Part shown: positions 25,657 through 33,475 of the stretch, in pieces
How positions within the stretch are numbered: the stretch's first letter is position 1
Layout: every line of letters starts with the position of its first letter
Source: Lactobacillus gigeriorum DSM 23908 = CRBIP 24.85
GTDB taxonomy: Bacteria; Bacillota; Bacilli; Lactobacillales; Lactobacillaceae
Reading direction: 5' to 3'
DNA length: 64,000 bases
Assembly (NCBI RefSeq): GCF_000296855.1
Contig: NZ_CAKC01000086.1
Span: 1 to 64,000, forward strand
Made by a program: the position numbers and the translations under genes
The notes under the pieces: generated by a model
Told to the model about the DNA's origin: nothing
Database searches by the model: none
The model's input: the letters and a program-made list of their open reading frames with translations, nothing else

Positions 25657-25696
25657 CAAAAAAGAGTCCAGGAACAATTCCTGGGCTCTTTTGATA
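25657..25696. terminator. Bidirectional terminator between pepF and the lactate oxidase gene
   Basis: AAAAAAGAGTCCAGGAA / TTCCTGGGCTCTTTTGA with a 3-nt loop. Confidence 0.85.
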
Positions 25697-25717
25697 TATT
25701 GATTATTCAGTCATAAA

Positions 25718-26950
25718 TTAGTGATGTGAAGCACCTGAAGTAGCATCTGTATCAGCTTCAACCTTGATTTGGTTTTCAGCAGTCTTTGGATATGCAGCTC
25801 TTCTAGTTGGGTCAGTGTTTGAAGGTAAGTTATCAGCAGTGTATCTGATGTGATCGATTCTTGCATGCTTAACGTCTTCAATAGTCTTGCAACCAGTCAA
25901 TTGCATGTTAATAATCAATTCTTCGTTCAATTCTTCAATAACGCTTTGTACACCCTTGGCACCACCAAGTGCTAATCCGTAAAGGTAAGGACGACCAATA
26001 CCTACTAAGTCAGCACCCATAGCTAAAGCCTTGAAGATATGTGAACCGCGACGTACACCTGAATCAAAGATAACAGGTACACGGTGATTTACTGCCTTAA
26101 CAACTTCTGGCAAAACGTCAATAGTAGCTGGAGCAGTGTCAACTTCACGACCACCGTGGTTAGTTACGTAAACACCATCAGCACCAGCACCGATAGCTAA
26201 GTAAGCATCTTCGGCACACATAACACCCTTAACGATAACTGGCAAGCCAGATTCTTCCTTAATTCTTCTTACGTCGTCAGGACCAATCTTTTGTGCTGAA
26301 GAAGCGTACATTTGCGCAACGCTTTGGCCTTCACCCTTACCGCCAAGGTAACGAGTAAAGAAGTCCAATGGAACAGGATAAGTAAAGTTAGTTCTCAAGT
26401 TAGCTTCACGGTAACCAGAGATCAAAGCATCAACAGTTAAGAAGATACCCTTGTAACCTGCCTTCTTAATTGCATCAAAGACCATCCGGTTGAATTCCCA
26501 GTCCTTGCTCAAGTAAAGTTGGAAGAAACGAGGAGCATCTGGAGCAGCGGCAGCAATGTCTTCAACACTCTTGTTAGCATATGTACTTGAAGCAAACAAT
26601 GCTCCAGCTGCTGCAGCACCCTTTTGAGTGGCAACTTCGGCATCCATGTGAGCAATACCATGGCAAGCAATTGGAGAAATCATGATAGGAGTCTTAAGCT
26701 TCATACCCATAAACTCAGTTTCAGTTGATGGGTTGTCCATGTTAGTTAAAGCTCTTGGAATAATTTGGTAGTGATTGAAAGCAGCAGTGTTGTTACGCCA
26801 AGTCCATTCATTTTCTGAACCAGAAGCAATGTAGTAATATGCCCCTTCAGGCATAACTTGCTTTACACGTTCTTCAAGTTCGTCAACGTTGACCATGTCA
26901 AGTTTTTCATCACGGTCGCTTTGGGGAAAACCATTGTAATAATGTGTCAT
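25718..26950 (-). CDS. lctO: FMN-dependent L-lactate oxidase (alpha-hydroxy-acid oxidase) with flavinylation-type tail
   Basis: TIM-barrel flavoenzyme of 410 residues. The active-site stretch V-T-N-H-G-G-R-E-V-D (about 270-279) supplies the catalytic His and Arg. The phosphate site is D-S-G-V-R-R-G then G-I-G-R-P. Family members oxidise L-lactate to pyruvate with oxygen, producing H2O2. After the barrel a flexible tail ends in D-A-T-S-G-A-S-H-H (402-410), matching the ApbE target D-x-x-(S/T)-G-A-S; Aerococcus lactate oxidase lacks such a tail as I recall it. Start is ATG 26950 with GAGGT seven bases upstream, not the TTG at 26971. A cre site lies in the promoter. Other 2-hydroxy acids as substrates cannot be excluded. 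Confidence 0.88.
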   Translation of the reverse strand: MTHYYNGFPQSDRDEKLDMVNVDELEERVKQVMPEGAYYYIASGSENEWTWRNNTAAFNHYQIIPRALTNMDNPSTETEFMGMKLKTPIMISPIACHGIAHMDAEVATQKGAAAAGALFASSTYANKSVEDIAAAAPDAPRFFQLYLSKDWEFNRMVFDAIKKAGYKGIFLTVDALISGYREANLRTNFTYPVPLDFFTRYLGGKGEGQSVAQMYASSAQKIGPDDVRRIKEESGLPVIVKGVMCAEDAYLAIGAGADGVYVTNHGGREVDTAPATIDVLPEVVKAVNHRVPVIFDSGVRRGSHIFKALAMGADLVGIGRPYLYGLALGGAKGVQSVIEELNEELIINMQLTGCKTIEDVKHARIDHIRYTADNLPSNTDPTRRAAYPKTAENQIKVEADTDATSGASHH

Positions 26951-26998
26951 ATCATTAACCTCTTCTATCAATTAAAAATCTTTCATAACCATTATACA

Positions 26999-27012
26999 TG
27001 AAAGCGCTTAAA
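26999..27012 (-). promoter_or_regulatory. cre site in the lctO promoter
   Basis: Minus-strand TTTAAGCGCTTTCA matches TGNAANCGNTNNCA except at position 2. It lies directly upstream of a TATAAT -10 box (26991-26996), so CcpA binding should repress lctO on good carbon sources. Confidence 0.65.
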
Positions 27013-27112
27013 AAAGTTAGTGAAAAGTTTTGAAAATATTGATAAATTCACGCTTACAATTGTTTTATTTTTCACAAAATCAACCGATAAAACGAATGTA
27101 CCACTTTAATAA

Positions 27113-27153
27113 CAAAAAAGCAGACCGCGCTATTAAGCTTAAGTCTGTTTTAC
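27113..27153 (-). terminator. Terminator of the metal ABC importer operon
   Basis: Stem AAAACAGAC / GTCTGcTTTTTT on the minus strand, after the permease stop at 27186. Confidence 0.6.
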
Positions 27154-27185
27154 CTGTAAAACTATAAATTATTACTTAGTTACTT

Positions 27186-27983
27186 TTATAACTTGTGTCG
27201 AACTAAGTGCGTAAAATAAGTCGTCAAATAAATTGCCACTTCAATCATCGCAATAAAGAAAGTAACTGGCCAATTGGTAATAAATCCTAAATAAAGTCCT
27301 AGCCAAACGCCAATTAGAGCAATTCCAACTGACCATAATATCATGGCAAGAATCGATTTACCGAGGTAACGCGCTGACGATGCTGGCAAAGTCAATAAAA
27401 TGAAAACCAACAATGAGCCAACAATCTGTGAACCGATTGAAACTGCCATCGCAAGTGCGATTAAGAAAACAAAACTGACCCAGCCCGTTTTGACTCCACG
27501 AGCAATGGCACCAATATGATCGAAGGAATCAAAGTTCAATTGTCGCTGCACTAATCCAAGGAGCAATAATACAATTACTGATAAGACGACTAAACGCAAA
27601 ACGCCTTCACGATCAACCCCAATAATACTACCAAATAAGATGCTTGTAGCATAACGACTATTGGAATTAGAGATAGCTAAAAAGAGCACCCCTAAGCCAA
27701 TAAACAAAGCCGATATCGCACTAATCGATGATTCTTTTTGATCGCTATGAAGCGATAGTTCGCCCACACTAACCGAACCTAATAGCGTAAAAAGCAGCAT
27801 TCCCCATAATGGCTCTACTCCCAAAAAGACTGCAAACGCAGCACCAGCAAAACCAATTTCTGATAAGGTATGAGCTAAAAAGCTATAACTACGCGCAACT
27901 ACATATACGCCAACTACGCCACAAGTAATAGCAATAAAAGTACTAGCGAAGAAGGCGTAACGCATAAAACTAAAAGCAAACAT
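27186..27983 (-). CDS. Metal (Mn/Zn) ABC transporter permease
   Basis: ABC-3 family permease of 265 residues with about eight helices. The family pattern L-A-H-T-L-S-E-I-G-F-A-G-A-A near residue 36 includes the conserved His region of ZnuB/MntB proteins. It forms the membrane channel of the importer encoded by the three-gene operon. Its start codon directly abuts the stop of the ATPase gene (TAAATG), so translation is coupled. Last gene of the operon. Confidence 0.85.
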   Translation of the reverse strand: MFAFSFMRYAFFASTFIAITCGVVGVYVVARSYSFLAHTLSEIGFAGAAFAVFLGVEPLWGMLLFTLLGSVSVGELSLHSDQKESSISAISALFIGLGVLFLAISNSNSRYATSILFGSIIGVDREGVLRLVVLSVIVLLLLGLVQRQLNFDSFDHIGAIARGVKTGWVSFVFLIALAMAVSIGSQIVGSLLVFILLTLPASSARYLGKSILAMILWSVGIALIGVWLGLYLGFITNWPVTFFIAMIEVAIYLTTYFTHLVRHKL

Positions 27984-28631
27984 TTATTCGTAATCCCCCT
28001 CAAACTCGCTCATCTTACCTTGTTCAATTCTGCCATGGTTAAGATACAAATATTCCTTCATATACTTTTTAGCCAATGGCAAATCATGGGTTACAAAAAG
28101 TACCGTCATTTGATGTTTTTGATTTAAATGCTGAATCAATTGCATCAATTCTTCCTTAGCAACTGGATCAAGACTTGCCGTTGCTTCGTCAAGAATAATC
28201 ATATTAGGCTTATCCAATAAAGCTTGGGCTAGATAAGCACGTTGTTTTTGACCACCTGAAGCTTCACCCATACGGGTATTTTGAATTGCTGAAAGGTTTA
28301 CTTCCTCTAATTCTTGTTGAATATCAGCTCTTACTTGCTTGTTCTTAAAGGTAGGGGCATTCAAGCCAACAAACGATTTAATTGACAAAGGATATTCGAC
28401 ATCGATATTGCGAAACTGTGGCACATACCCTAATTTGACATTATCTGCAAATTTAAAACTGCCACTCGTCGGCGACAACAGGTTCATTAAGATATTAATC
28501 AAGGTGGTTTTTCCTGTTCCATTTGGACCCAATAATGTGGTCATTGAACCTGCTTCAAGCTTAAAGTTTAAGTCCTTGAAAATCTCCTTATTATCAAACT
28601 TCATCGTTAAGTTTGTTACTTCTAGGATCAT
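27984..28631 (-). CDS. Metal (Mn/Zn) ABC transporter ATP-binding protein
   Basis: ATPase of 215 residues: Walker A G-P-N-G-T-G-K-T-T (35-43), signature A-S-G-G-Q-K-Q-R (about 134-141), Walker B M-I-I-L-D-E-A-T-A-S-L-D and switch His in T-H-D-L. The signature carries Ala in place of the usual Leu before S-G-G. It powers metal uptake through the permease encoded immediately downstream. Start is ATG with a strong AAAGGAGGG site, 22 bp after the binding-protein gene. Confidence 0.87.
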   Translation of the reverse strand: MILEVTNLTMKFDNKEIFKDLNFKLEAGSMTTLLGPNGTGKTTLINILMNLLSPTSGSFKFADNVKLGYVPQFRNIDVEYPLSIKSFVGLNAPTFKNKQVRADIQQELEEVNLSAIQNTRMGEASGGQKQRAYLAQALLDKPNMIILDEATASLDPVAKEELMQLIQHLNQKHQMTVLFVTHDLPLAKKYMKEYLYLNHGRIEQGKMSEFEGDYE

Positions 28632-28653
28632 CCAATCCCTCCTTTAAATGATA

Positions 28654-29529
28654 TTATTGAGTCACTTTAGCTAAATTCTGATAGTTTTCCCTCATCCATG
28701 CCAAATATGTCGTATTGTTAGGAATAGTTTCTCTTACTTTGAGAACTGGAATATTATGCGCCTTGGCTAATTTGACAAAAGTTTTAACGGTTGAGCTACT
28801 TGCTTGCACATTATTAACGAAAAAGGCAATTTTCCGTTGTTTGATTGCAGCAGTCATTTGGTCAATTACTTGTGCTGACGGATCAGTTTCTTTTTCGATC
28901 GCTTCTTCAAAATCACGATCGCCGATCTTGATCCCAGCTTCTTCTAAAGCGTAATCAAATACGGGTTCACTTACAAAAACTGGCTTATTATCCTTGGTCT
29001 TTATGCCATGAGCCAATTGCTTGATTTCATTGATTGCTTTTAAATACTGTTTAGCCTGGGCTTCAAAATATGCTCGATGTTTCGGCTGTAGTTTTCCTAA
29101 TCGCTCAACTAAATAATTAACATATTTTTCAGGCATGCTTAAATTGTACCAGATGTGAGGGTTATCGCCGACTTTTAGCTTCATTAGGTCTTCACCAACT
29201 AGAACTGGTTTCTTATCGACTCCCTTAGATAATTTATTCACCCACGAATCATAGCCTAAGCCGTTAGCAACAACAATATCGGCTTCAGATAAAGTTTTAG
29301 CATCGTTAGTTGTCGGTTCAAAATCATGCGGATCAATTGCACTGTTAGCAATTATTGCCTTAGCAGTACCGTATTTACCAACGACATTCTTAGCAATATC
29401 AGCATAAATATTGGTCGTTGTAACAATAGAAATTTTACCATCCTGCTTGTTTGTCTTTGGACTGCATCCGGTCATGATTAAAGTTATCGTCAAAGTTAAC
29501 AAAAGATATAAAATGTTTCTTTTTTTCAT
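28654..29529 (-). CDS. Metal-binding lipoprotein of the Mn/Zn ABC importer
   Basis: Cluster A-I solute-binding protein of 291 residues. The lipoprotein signal ends I-M-T-G-C, with Cys22 lipidated. Metal ligands visible are His68 (D-P-H-D-F-E-P), His125 (N-P-H-I-W-Y-N) and probably Glu188 (F-V-S-E-P-V-F-D-Y). Glu at the third position is the PsaA-like manganese pattern; zinc-binding relatives usually have His there. The fourth ligand is unclear because F-F-V-N-N-V-Q lacks the usual acidic residue. The His-rich loop of classic ZnuA is absent. Start is ATG 29529 behind GAGGTG. First gene of the operon, with a palindrome at its promoter. Confidence 0.85.
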   Translation of the reverse strand: MKKRNILYLLLTLTITLIMTGCSPKTNKQDGKISIVTTTNIYADIAKNVVGKYGTAKAIIANSAIDPHDFEPTTNDAKTLSEADIVVANGLGYDSWVNKLSKGVDKKPVLVGEDLMKLKVGDNPHIWYNLSMPEKYVNYLVERLGKLQPKHRAYFEAQAKQYLKAINEIKQLAHGIKTKDNKPVFVSEPVFDYALEEAGIKIGDRDFEEAIEKETDPSAQVIDQMTAAIKQRKIAFFVNNVQASSSTVKTFVKLAKAHNIPVLKVRETIPNNTTYLAWMRENYQNLAKVTQ

Positions 29530-29560
29530 ATTACACACCTCTTCTAATTTTGAATGAGTA

Positions 29561-29593
29561 TAATTTAGAAAAATGCGGTTATTTTCTAAATTA
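29561..29593 (-). promoter_or_regulatory. Palindromic operator candidate before the metal importer operon
   Basis: Perfect 12-bp inverted repeat TAATTTAGAAAA / TTTTCTAAATTA with a 9-nt centre, just after the -10 box of the predicted promoter. A metalloregulator (Fur/Zur or MntR-like) is the natural candidate to bind it. Confidence 0.55.
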
Positions 29594-29597
29594 GAAT

Positions 29598-29626
29598 ATA
29601 TTAACCCTAATACTTACTTCTGTCAA
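29598..29626 (-). promoter_or_regulatory. Promoter of the metal importer operon
   Basis: Consensus TTGACA (29621-29626), 17-bp spacer, TAATAT (29598-29603) on the minus strand. Confidence 0.65.
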
Positions 29627-29653
29627 CTACTTACAAAAAATAATCTAGCTAAC

Positions 29654-29682
29654 AAAAAAGCCCCTCGTGGGGCTTTTTTCAG
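29654..29682 (-). terminator. Terminator of the fructose operon
   Basis: AAAAAAGCCCC / GGGGCTTTTTT with a TCGT loop; perfect stem with T-run, downstream of fruA. Confidence 0.9.
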
Positions 29683-29691
29683 CATTAATAA

Positions 29692-31656
29692 TTATTTTTC
29701 AACTGGCTTTTTCCAGAAGCTCAATACCAAAGCAGCTACGATTGAACCAATAATAGTTGCAAGGAAGTAGAGCAAGATGTGGTTAGCCAATGGTGATACC
29801 CATAGACCACCGTGAGGTGCTGGAACTTGAATGTGCCAAAGTCCTACTAAAGCACCTGAAACAGCTGAACCAAGAACACATGAAGGAATAACGTGACCTG
29901 GGTCGGCAGCAGCAAATGGGATAGCACCTTCAGTAATGAATGAGAAACCAAGGATCCAGTTTGAAATCCCAGCACGACGTTCATCAGCAGTGTACTTGTT
30001 CTTGAAGAAAGTAGTACCGATAGCAGTGGCAAATGGTGGAATCATACCACCTACCATAACTGAAGCCATCAAAACAGCAGCAGTAGCAGAATGAGGATCG
30101 TTGGCGAAAGCACCTGAGGCAAAGACATAAGCAGCCTTGTTGAAAGGTCCACCCATATCGATTGACATCATACCTGCCAAGATTGCAGTCAAGACAGCCA
30201 AGTTAGCAGTTCCCATACCGTTTAAGAAGTGGCTGATAGCCAAGTTCAAAGAACTAAAGATTGGGTTAACGATGTAGAACATAATTGCCGCAATCAAGAG
30301 CAAACCCAAGATTGGGTAAATTAACATTGGTTTCATCCCTTCAACAGACTTAGGCATCTTGCTGAAGGCTTTCTTCAAGCCAAGCATTAAGTAACCAGCG
30401 ATGAATCCGGCAGCAATACCACCTAAGAAGCCAGCAGGAGAAGTAGCATTGGCTTGGACGTTAACTTGAACGCCACCTTGAACGTTTACGATTGAGGCCA
30501 TGTAACCACCAACCAAACCTGGCATCAAGGCTGGCAAATCGCCGATTGATTCAGCAATGTAGGCTGCCAAAATTGGTACCATGAAGGCAAATGAAAGGTT
30601 ACCAGCCGAGTTCAAGAAGATGAAGGCTGGGCTCTTTGGGCCACCAGCGTAGTTTTCTACGATGAAGGAAATTGCCATCAAGATACCACCACCGATAACG
30701 AATGGCAACATGTGGCTAATACCGCTCATCAAGTTCTTGTAAATCGAACCCCAAACGCCTTGCTTGGTTTCAGTAGCACTTTCGCTTTCTGAAGCATCAG
30801 AATGGTAAACGCCAGTGGTTTGATTCATAATCGCATCAATCAATTCATCTGGTTTATTGATACCATCAACAACTGGATGGTTGGTTAAACGCTTGCCATC
30901 GAATCTTGGCATATCAACCTTTTTATCGGAAGCAATTACTACCCCAACAGCACGTTTGATTTCTTCTGGAGTCAACTTGTCCTTAACCCCTTCAGAACCG
31001 TTAGTTTCAATTCTAACCTCAATACCGCGCTTTTCACCGGCCTTAATTAGGGCTTCTTGAGCCATATAAGTGTGCGCAATACCATTGATACATGCAGTAA
31101 CACCAACAATAAGTGGCTTTTCTTCAGTCTTAGCTACTACATCAGCCTTTTCAGCTTCACGCTTAGCCTTAGCTGCTGCATCGGCTTCATCCTTAGCAGT
31201 TTCAGCTTTTTCAAACAAGTCGATAACTTCTTCAGGCTTGGTTGCAGCCTTTAAAGCTTCAACCAACTTAGGATCGATTAATAACCCTGACAACTTAGCT
31301 AAAGCTTGCAAGTGAGTATTATCAGCACCTGCTGGTGCAGTAATCATAAAGAAGAGGTTTACTGGGGCACCATCTAGTGAATTGTAGTCAATTCCAGCTG
31401 TGCTCTTAGCAAACAATACTCTCGCTTTGTTGATGTATTCATTACGAGCATGAGGCATCGCAATACCACCACCGATACCAGTGGTCGATTCATTTTCACG
31501 AGCCCAAATTGACTTAATGAATTCATCTTCATTGTTAACAATACCTGTTGCAACTTCCAACTCAGCCATTTCTTTAATGGCATCTTCTTTGTTGGTTGCC
31601 TTCAAATCCATAATCATGGATTCAGTACTTAAGATATCCTTGATTCTCATGTTCAT
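29692..31656 (-). CDS. fruA: Fructose-specific PTS enzyme IIABC
   Basis: Protein of 654 residues with domains in the order A-B-C. EIIA (about 1-150) has the phosphorylated His in A-M-P-H-A-R-N. A Lys/Glu-rich linker follows (about 152-178). EIIB-fru (about 183-283) has the phospho-Cys in V-T-A-C-I-N-G-I-A-H-T, and EIIC (about 305-650) carries roughly ten membrane segments. It imports fructose as fructose-1-phosphate. It is third in the fruR-fruK-fruA operon and starts 12 bp after fruK. Start at 31656 behind GAGGGGAAG; the in-frame ATG at 31650 is equally usable. Confidence 0.93.
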   Translation of the reverse strand: MNMRIKDILSTESMIMDLKATNKEDAIKEMAELEVATGIVNNEDEFIKSIWARENESTTGIGGGIAMPHARNEYINKARVLFAKSTAGIDYNSLDGAPVNLFFMITAPAGADNTHLQALAKLSGLLIDPKLVEALKAATKPEEVIDLFEKAETAKDEADAAAKAKREAEKADVVAKTEEKPLIVGVTACINGIAHTYMAQEALIKAGEKRGIEVRIETNGSEGVKDKLTPEEIKRAVGVVIASDKKVDMPRFDGKRLTNHPVVDGINKPDELIDAIMNQTTGVYHSDASESESATETKQGVWGSIYKNLMSGISHMLPFVIGGGILMAISFIVENYAGGPKSPAFIFLNSAGNLSFAFMVPILAAYIAESIGDLPALMPGLVGGYMASIVNVQGGVQVNVQANATSPAGFLGGIAAGFIAGYLMLGLKKAFSKMPKSVEGMKPMLIYPILGLLLIAAIMFYIVNPIFSSLNLAISHFLNGMGTANLAVLTAILAGMMSIDMGGPFNKAAYVFASGAFANDPHSATAAVLMASVMVGGMIPPFATAIGTTFFKNKYTADERRAGISNWILGFSFITEGAIPFAAADPGHVIPSCVLGSAVSGALVGLWHIQVPAPHGGLWVSPLANHILLYFLATIIGSIVAALVLSFWKKPVEK

Positions 31657-31668
31657 TCTTCCCCTCTA

Positions 31669-32583
31669 CTAGGAAATTTGTTCAACCTTAATTTGTGGTA
31701 AAACAGCATCGATTTGACTCTTAACTGCAATATCCTTGGTAAATGCCGTTGCTGCTCCACAAGCCATTCCGATTCTAAAGCTTTCAGCTGGATCTTGGGT
31801 CTTGAAGTAAGTACCAACAAAACCAGCAATCATTGAATCTCCTGCACCAACGGAGTTAACGGCAGTACCTACCGCACCCTTCGCATGGTAAACGTGGTCT
31901 TTAGTTAACAAGTAACCACCGTCGCCAGCCATTGAAACCATCACGTTTTGTGCACCGAGCTTCAACAACTTTTCAGCGTATTCCAACATTACATCGCTAG
32001 AATCAAAACTAGTGTGGAATAAATCAGCCAATTCGTGGTGGTTAGGCTTAATTACCAAAGGCTTATATTCAAGCGTATCGAGCAAAGCTTGACCAGTAGT
32101 ATCAACCACAAATTCAGCACCTGCTTCTTTAATGGTTGGCAACAATTTTTGATAGAAATCAGTTGGCAAGCTTGGCGTTAATGAGCCACTCATTACCACA
32201 ATGTCGCCCTTCTTCAAGTCAGCAAGCCGATTCTTGAAAGCAGCAATTTCTTGTTCAGTAATATTAGGACCAGCTGCATTGATTTCAGTTTCTTGTTGCG
32301 CATGAAGCTTAACATTAACTCTAGTCAAATCAGAAATCGTTACAAAATCATTAACAATGCGCTTTTGGTTCAATTGACGAACTAGTTCTTTACCAGTAAA
32401 GCCACCAACAAAACCCCAAGCGGTGTTATCAATTTGTAATTGATTCAAAATTTGGGAAACATTGATTCCCTTTCCACCTGCCAAGAAAACGTAATTGTCG
32501 GTCCGGTTAACTTCACCCGAATTAACCTTTTCCAAACTCATGACGTAATCCAAAGCTGGATTGACTGTAACTGTATAAATCAT
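31669..32583 (-). CDS. fruK: 1-phosphofructokinase
   Basis: PfkB-family sugar kinase of 304 residues. The N-terminal motif is G-G-K-G-I-N-V-S (about 36-43). The C-terminal anion-hole and base motif is N-S-V-G-A-G-D-S-M-I-A-G-F (about 245-257), with Asp as catalytic base. It converts fructose-1-phosphate to fructose-1,6-bisphosphate, feeding glycolysis from fruA. Its ATG overlaps the fruR stop (ATGA), so translation is coupled. Confidence 0.93.
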   Translation of the reverse strand: MIYTVTVNPALDYVMSLEKVNSGEVNRTDNYVFLAGGKGINVSQILNQLQIDNTAWGFVGGFTGKELVRQLNQKRIVNDFVTISDLTRVNVKLHAQQETEINAAGPNITEQEIAAFKNRLADLKKGDIVVMSGSLTPSLPTDFYQKLLPTIKEAGAEFVVDTTGQALLDTLEYKPLVIKPNHHELADLFHTSFDSSDVMLEYAEKLLKLGAQNVMVSMAGDGGYLLTKDHVYHAKGAVGTAVNSVGAGDSMIAGFVGTYFKTQDPAESFRIGMACGAATAFTKDIAVKSQIDAVLPQIKVEQIS

Positions 32584-33338
32584 TCAGTTACCTCCTCTAG
32601 TAAAATTTTTTCAGGTAATATCCGTTTTTGCCTTAACGTTAACTGATTACAAATCACAACTGTGTCGCTTGCATTGCCAAAAATTGCAAATGAACGTTCC
32701 CCAATCTTGCTGGCATCTGTTAAAACATAAGCTTGATTAGCTTGTACTAATTCAGCACGCTTGATCGCCGCTTCTTCAATATCTGGCGTGGTTAAAAAAC
32801 CTTGAACATCAATGCCATTAGCACCAATAAAACTAGCGCTAAAATTCATCGCTTTAATCTGCTGCATTGCTGTTTGACCAACAACTGCATGCGTATCAGT
32901 CTTAACTGTACCACCAAGCAAAATCGTCTTAATCCCATGGTTCAAACTGGCTAGTGCAGTTTCCATTCCATTGGTAACTACCGTTAGTCCAGGAATATTA
33001 GCCAAAAACTGTACCATTTCATAGGTGGTTGTCCCAGCATCAATAAAAATGTTGTCATTGGCATGAACGTGATTTTCAACCGCATACTTGGCAATTGCGA
33101 CTTTCGCTTCATGATTTAAGCTAAAGCGAACATGTTGCGAAACATCATGCGAAAAATTTTTGATTGATTGCGCACCACCGTGAACTCGGCGAATAATGCC
33201 GTCTTCTTCCATCTGGATCAAATCTCGTCTAATCGTTGATTCCGAAGAATTAGTCAATTCACAGAGTTCGGCGACGCGACAGAGTCCTCGTTGATCGACA
33301 TATTCTTGTATCATCGAATGGCGTGCTTGCGTCAACAT
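32580..33338 (-). CDS. fruR: DeoR-family fructose operon regulator
   Basis: Protein of 252 residues: N-terminal DeoR-type helix-turn-helix (about 3-58; R-V-A-E-L-C-E-L-T-N-S-S-E-S-T-I-R-R-D-L) and C-terminal sugar-phosphate sensor domain (about 75-230; F-I-D-A-G-T-T-T and L-L-G-G-T-V). It presumably senses fructose-1-phosphate and controls its own operon. The start is ATG 33338 with GAGGTG upstream. The frame is open further upstream but lacks a ribosome-binding site. Phased repeats upstream are its probable operator. Confidence 0.9.
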   Translation of the reverse strand: MLTQARHSMIQEYVDQRGLCRVAELCELTNSSESTIRRDLIQMEEDGIIRRVHGGAQSIKNFSHDVSQHVRFSLNHEAKVAIAKYAVENHVHANDNIFIDAGTTTYEMVQFLANIPGLTVVTNGMETALASLNHGIKTILLGGTVKTDTHAVVGQTAMQQIKAMNFSASFIGANGIDVQGFLTTPDIEEAAIKRAELVQANQAYVLTDASKIGERSFAIFGNASDTVVICNQLTLRQKRILPEKILLEEVTE

Positions 33339-33357
33339 ATTTTTCACCTCACCAAGT

Positions 33358-33386
33358 ATTGTATCCGGTTTCTCATTCAAAATCAA
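33358..33386 (-). promoter_or_regulatory. Promoter of fruR-fruK-fruA
   Basis: Minus-strand TTGATT (33381-33386), 17-bp spacer, TACAAT (33358-33363). Confidence 0.6.
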
Positions 33387-33420
33387 TCATTTTTATTCAT
33401 AAAAATTCATTTCTCTTCAA
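33375..33420 (-). promoter_or_regulatory. 10-bp-phased operator repeats of the fructose operon
   Basis: Plus-strand hexamers ATTCAA (33375), AATCAT (33385), ATTCAT (33395), ATTCAT (33405) and CTTCAA (33415) recur exactly every 10 bp, overlapping and extending upstream of the -35 box. One helical turn per repeat suits cooperative binding by a DeoR-type regulator such as FruR. Confidence 0.55.
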
Positions 33421-33428
33421 AAATAACA

Positions 33429-33464
33429 AAAAAAGATCAATTCCTTTCAGAACCGATCCTTTTC
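33429..33464 (-). terminator. Terminator of scrA
   Basis: Imperfect stem AAAGGATCGGTTC / GGAATTGATCTTT on the minus strand followed by seven T. Confidence 0.5.
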
Positions 33465-33475
33465 AAGCTATCGCT

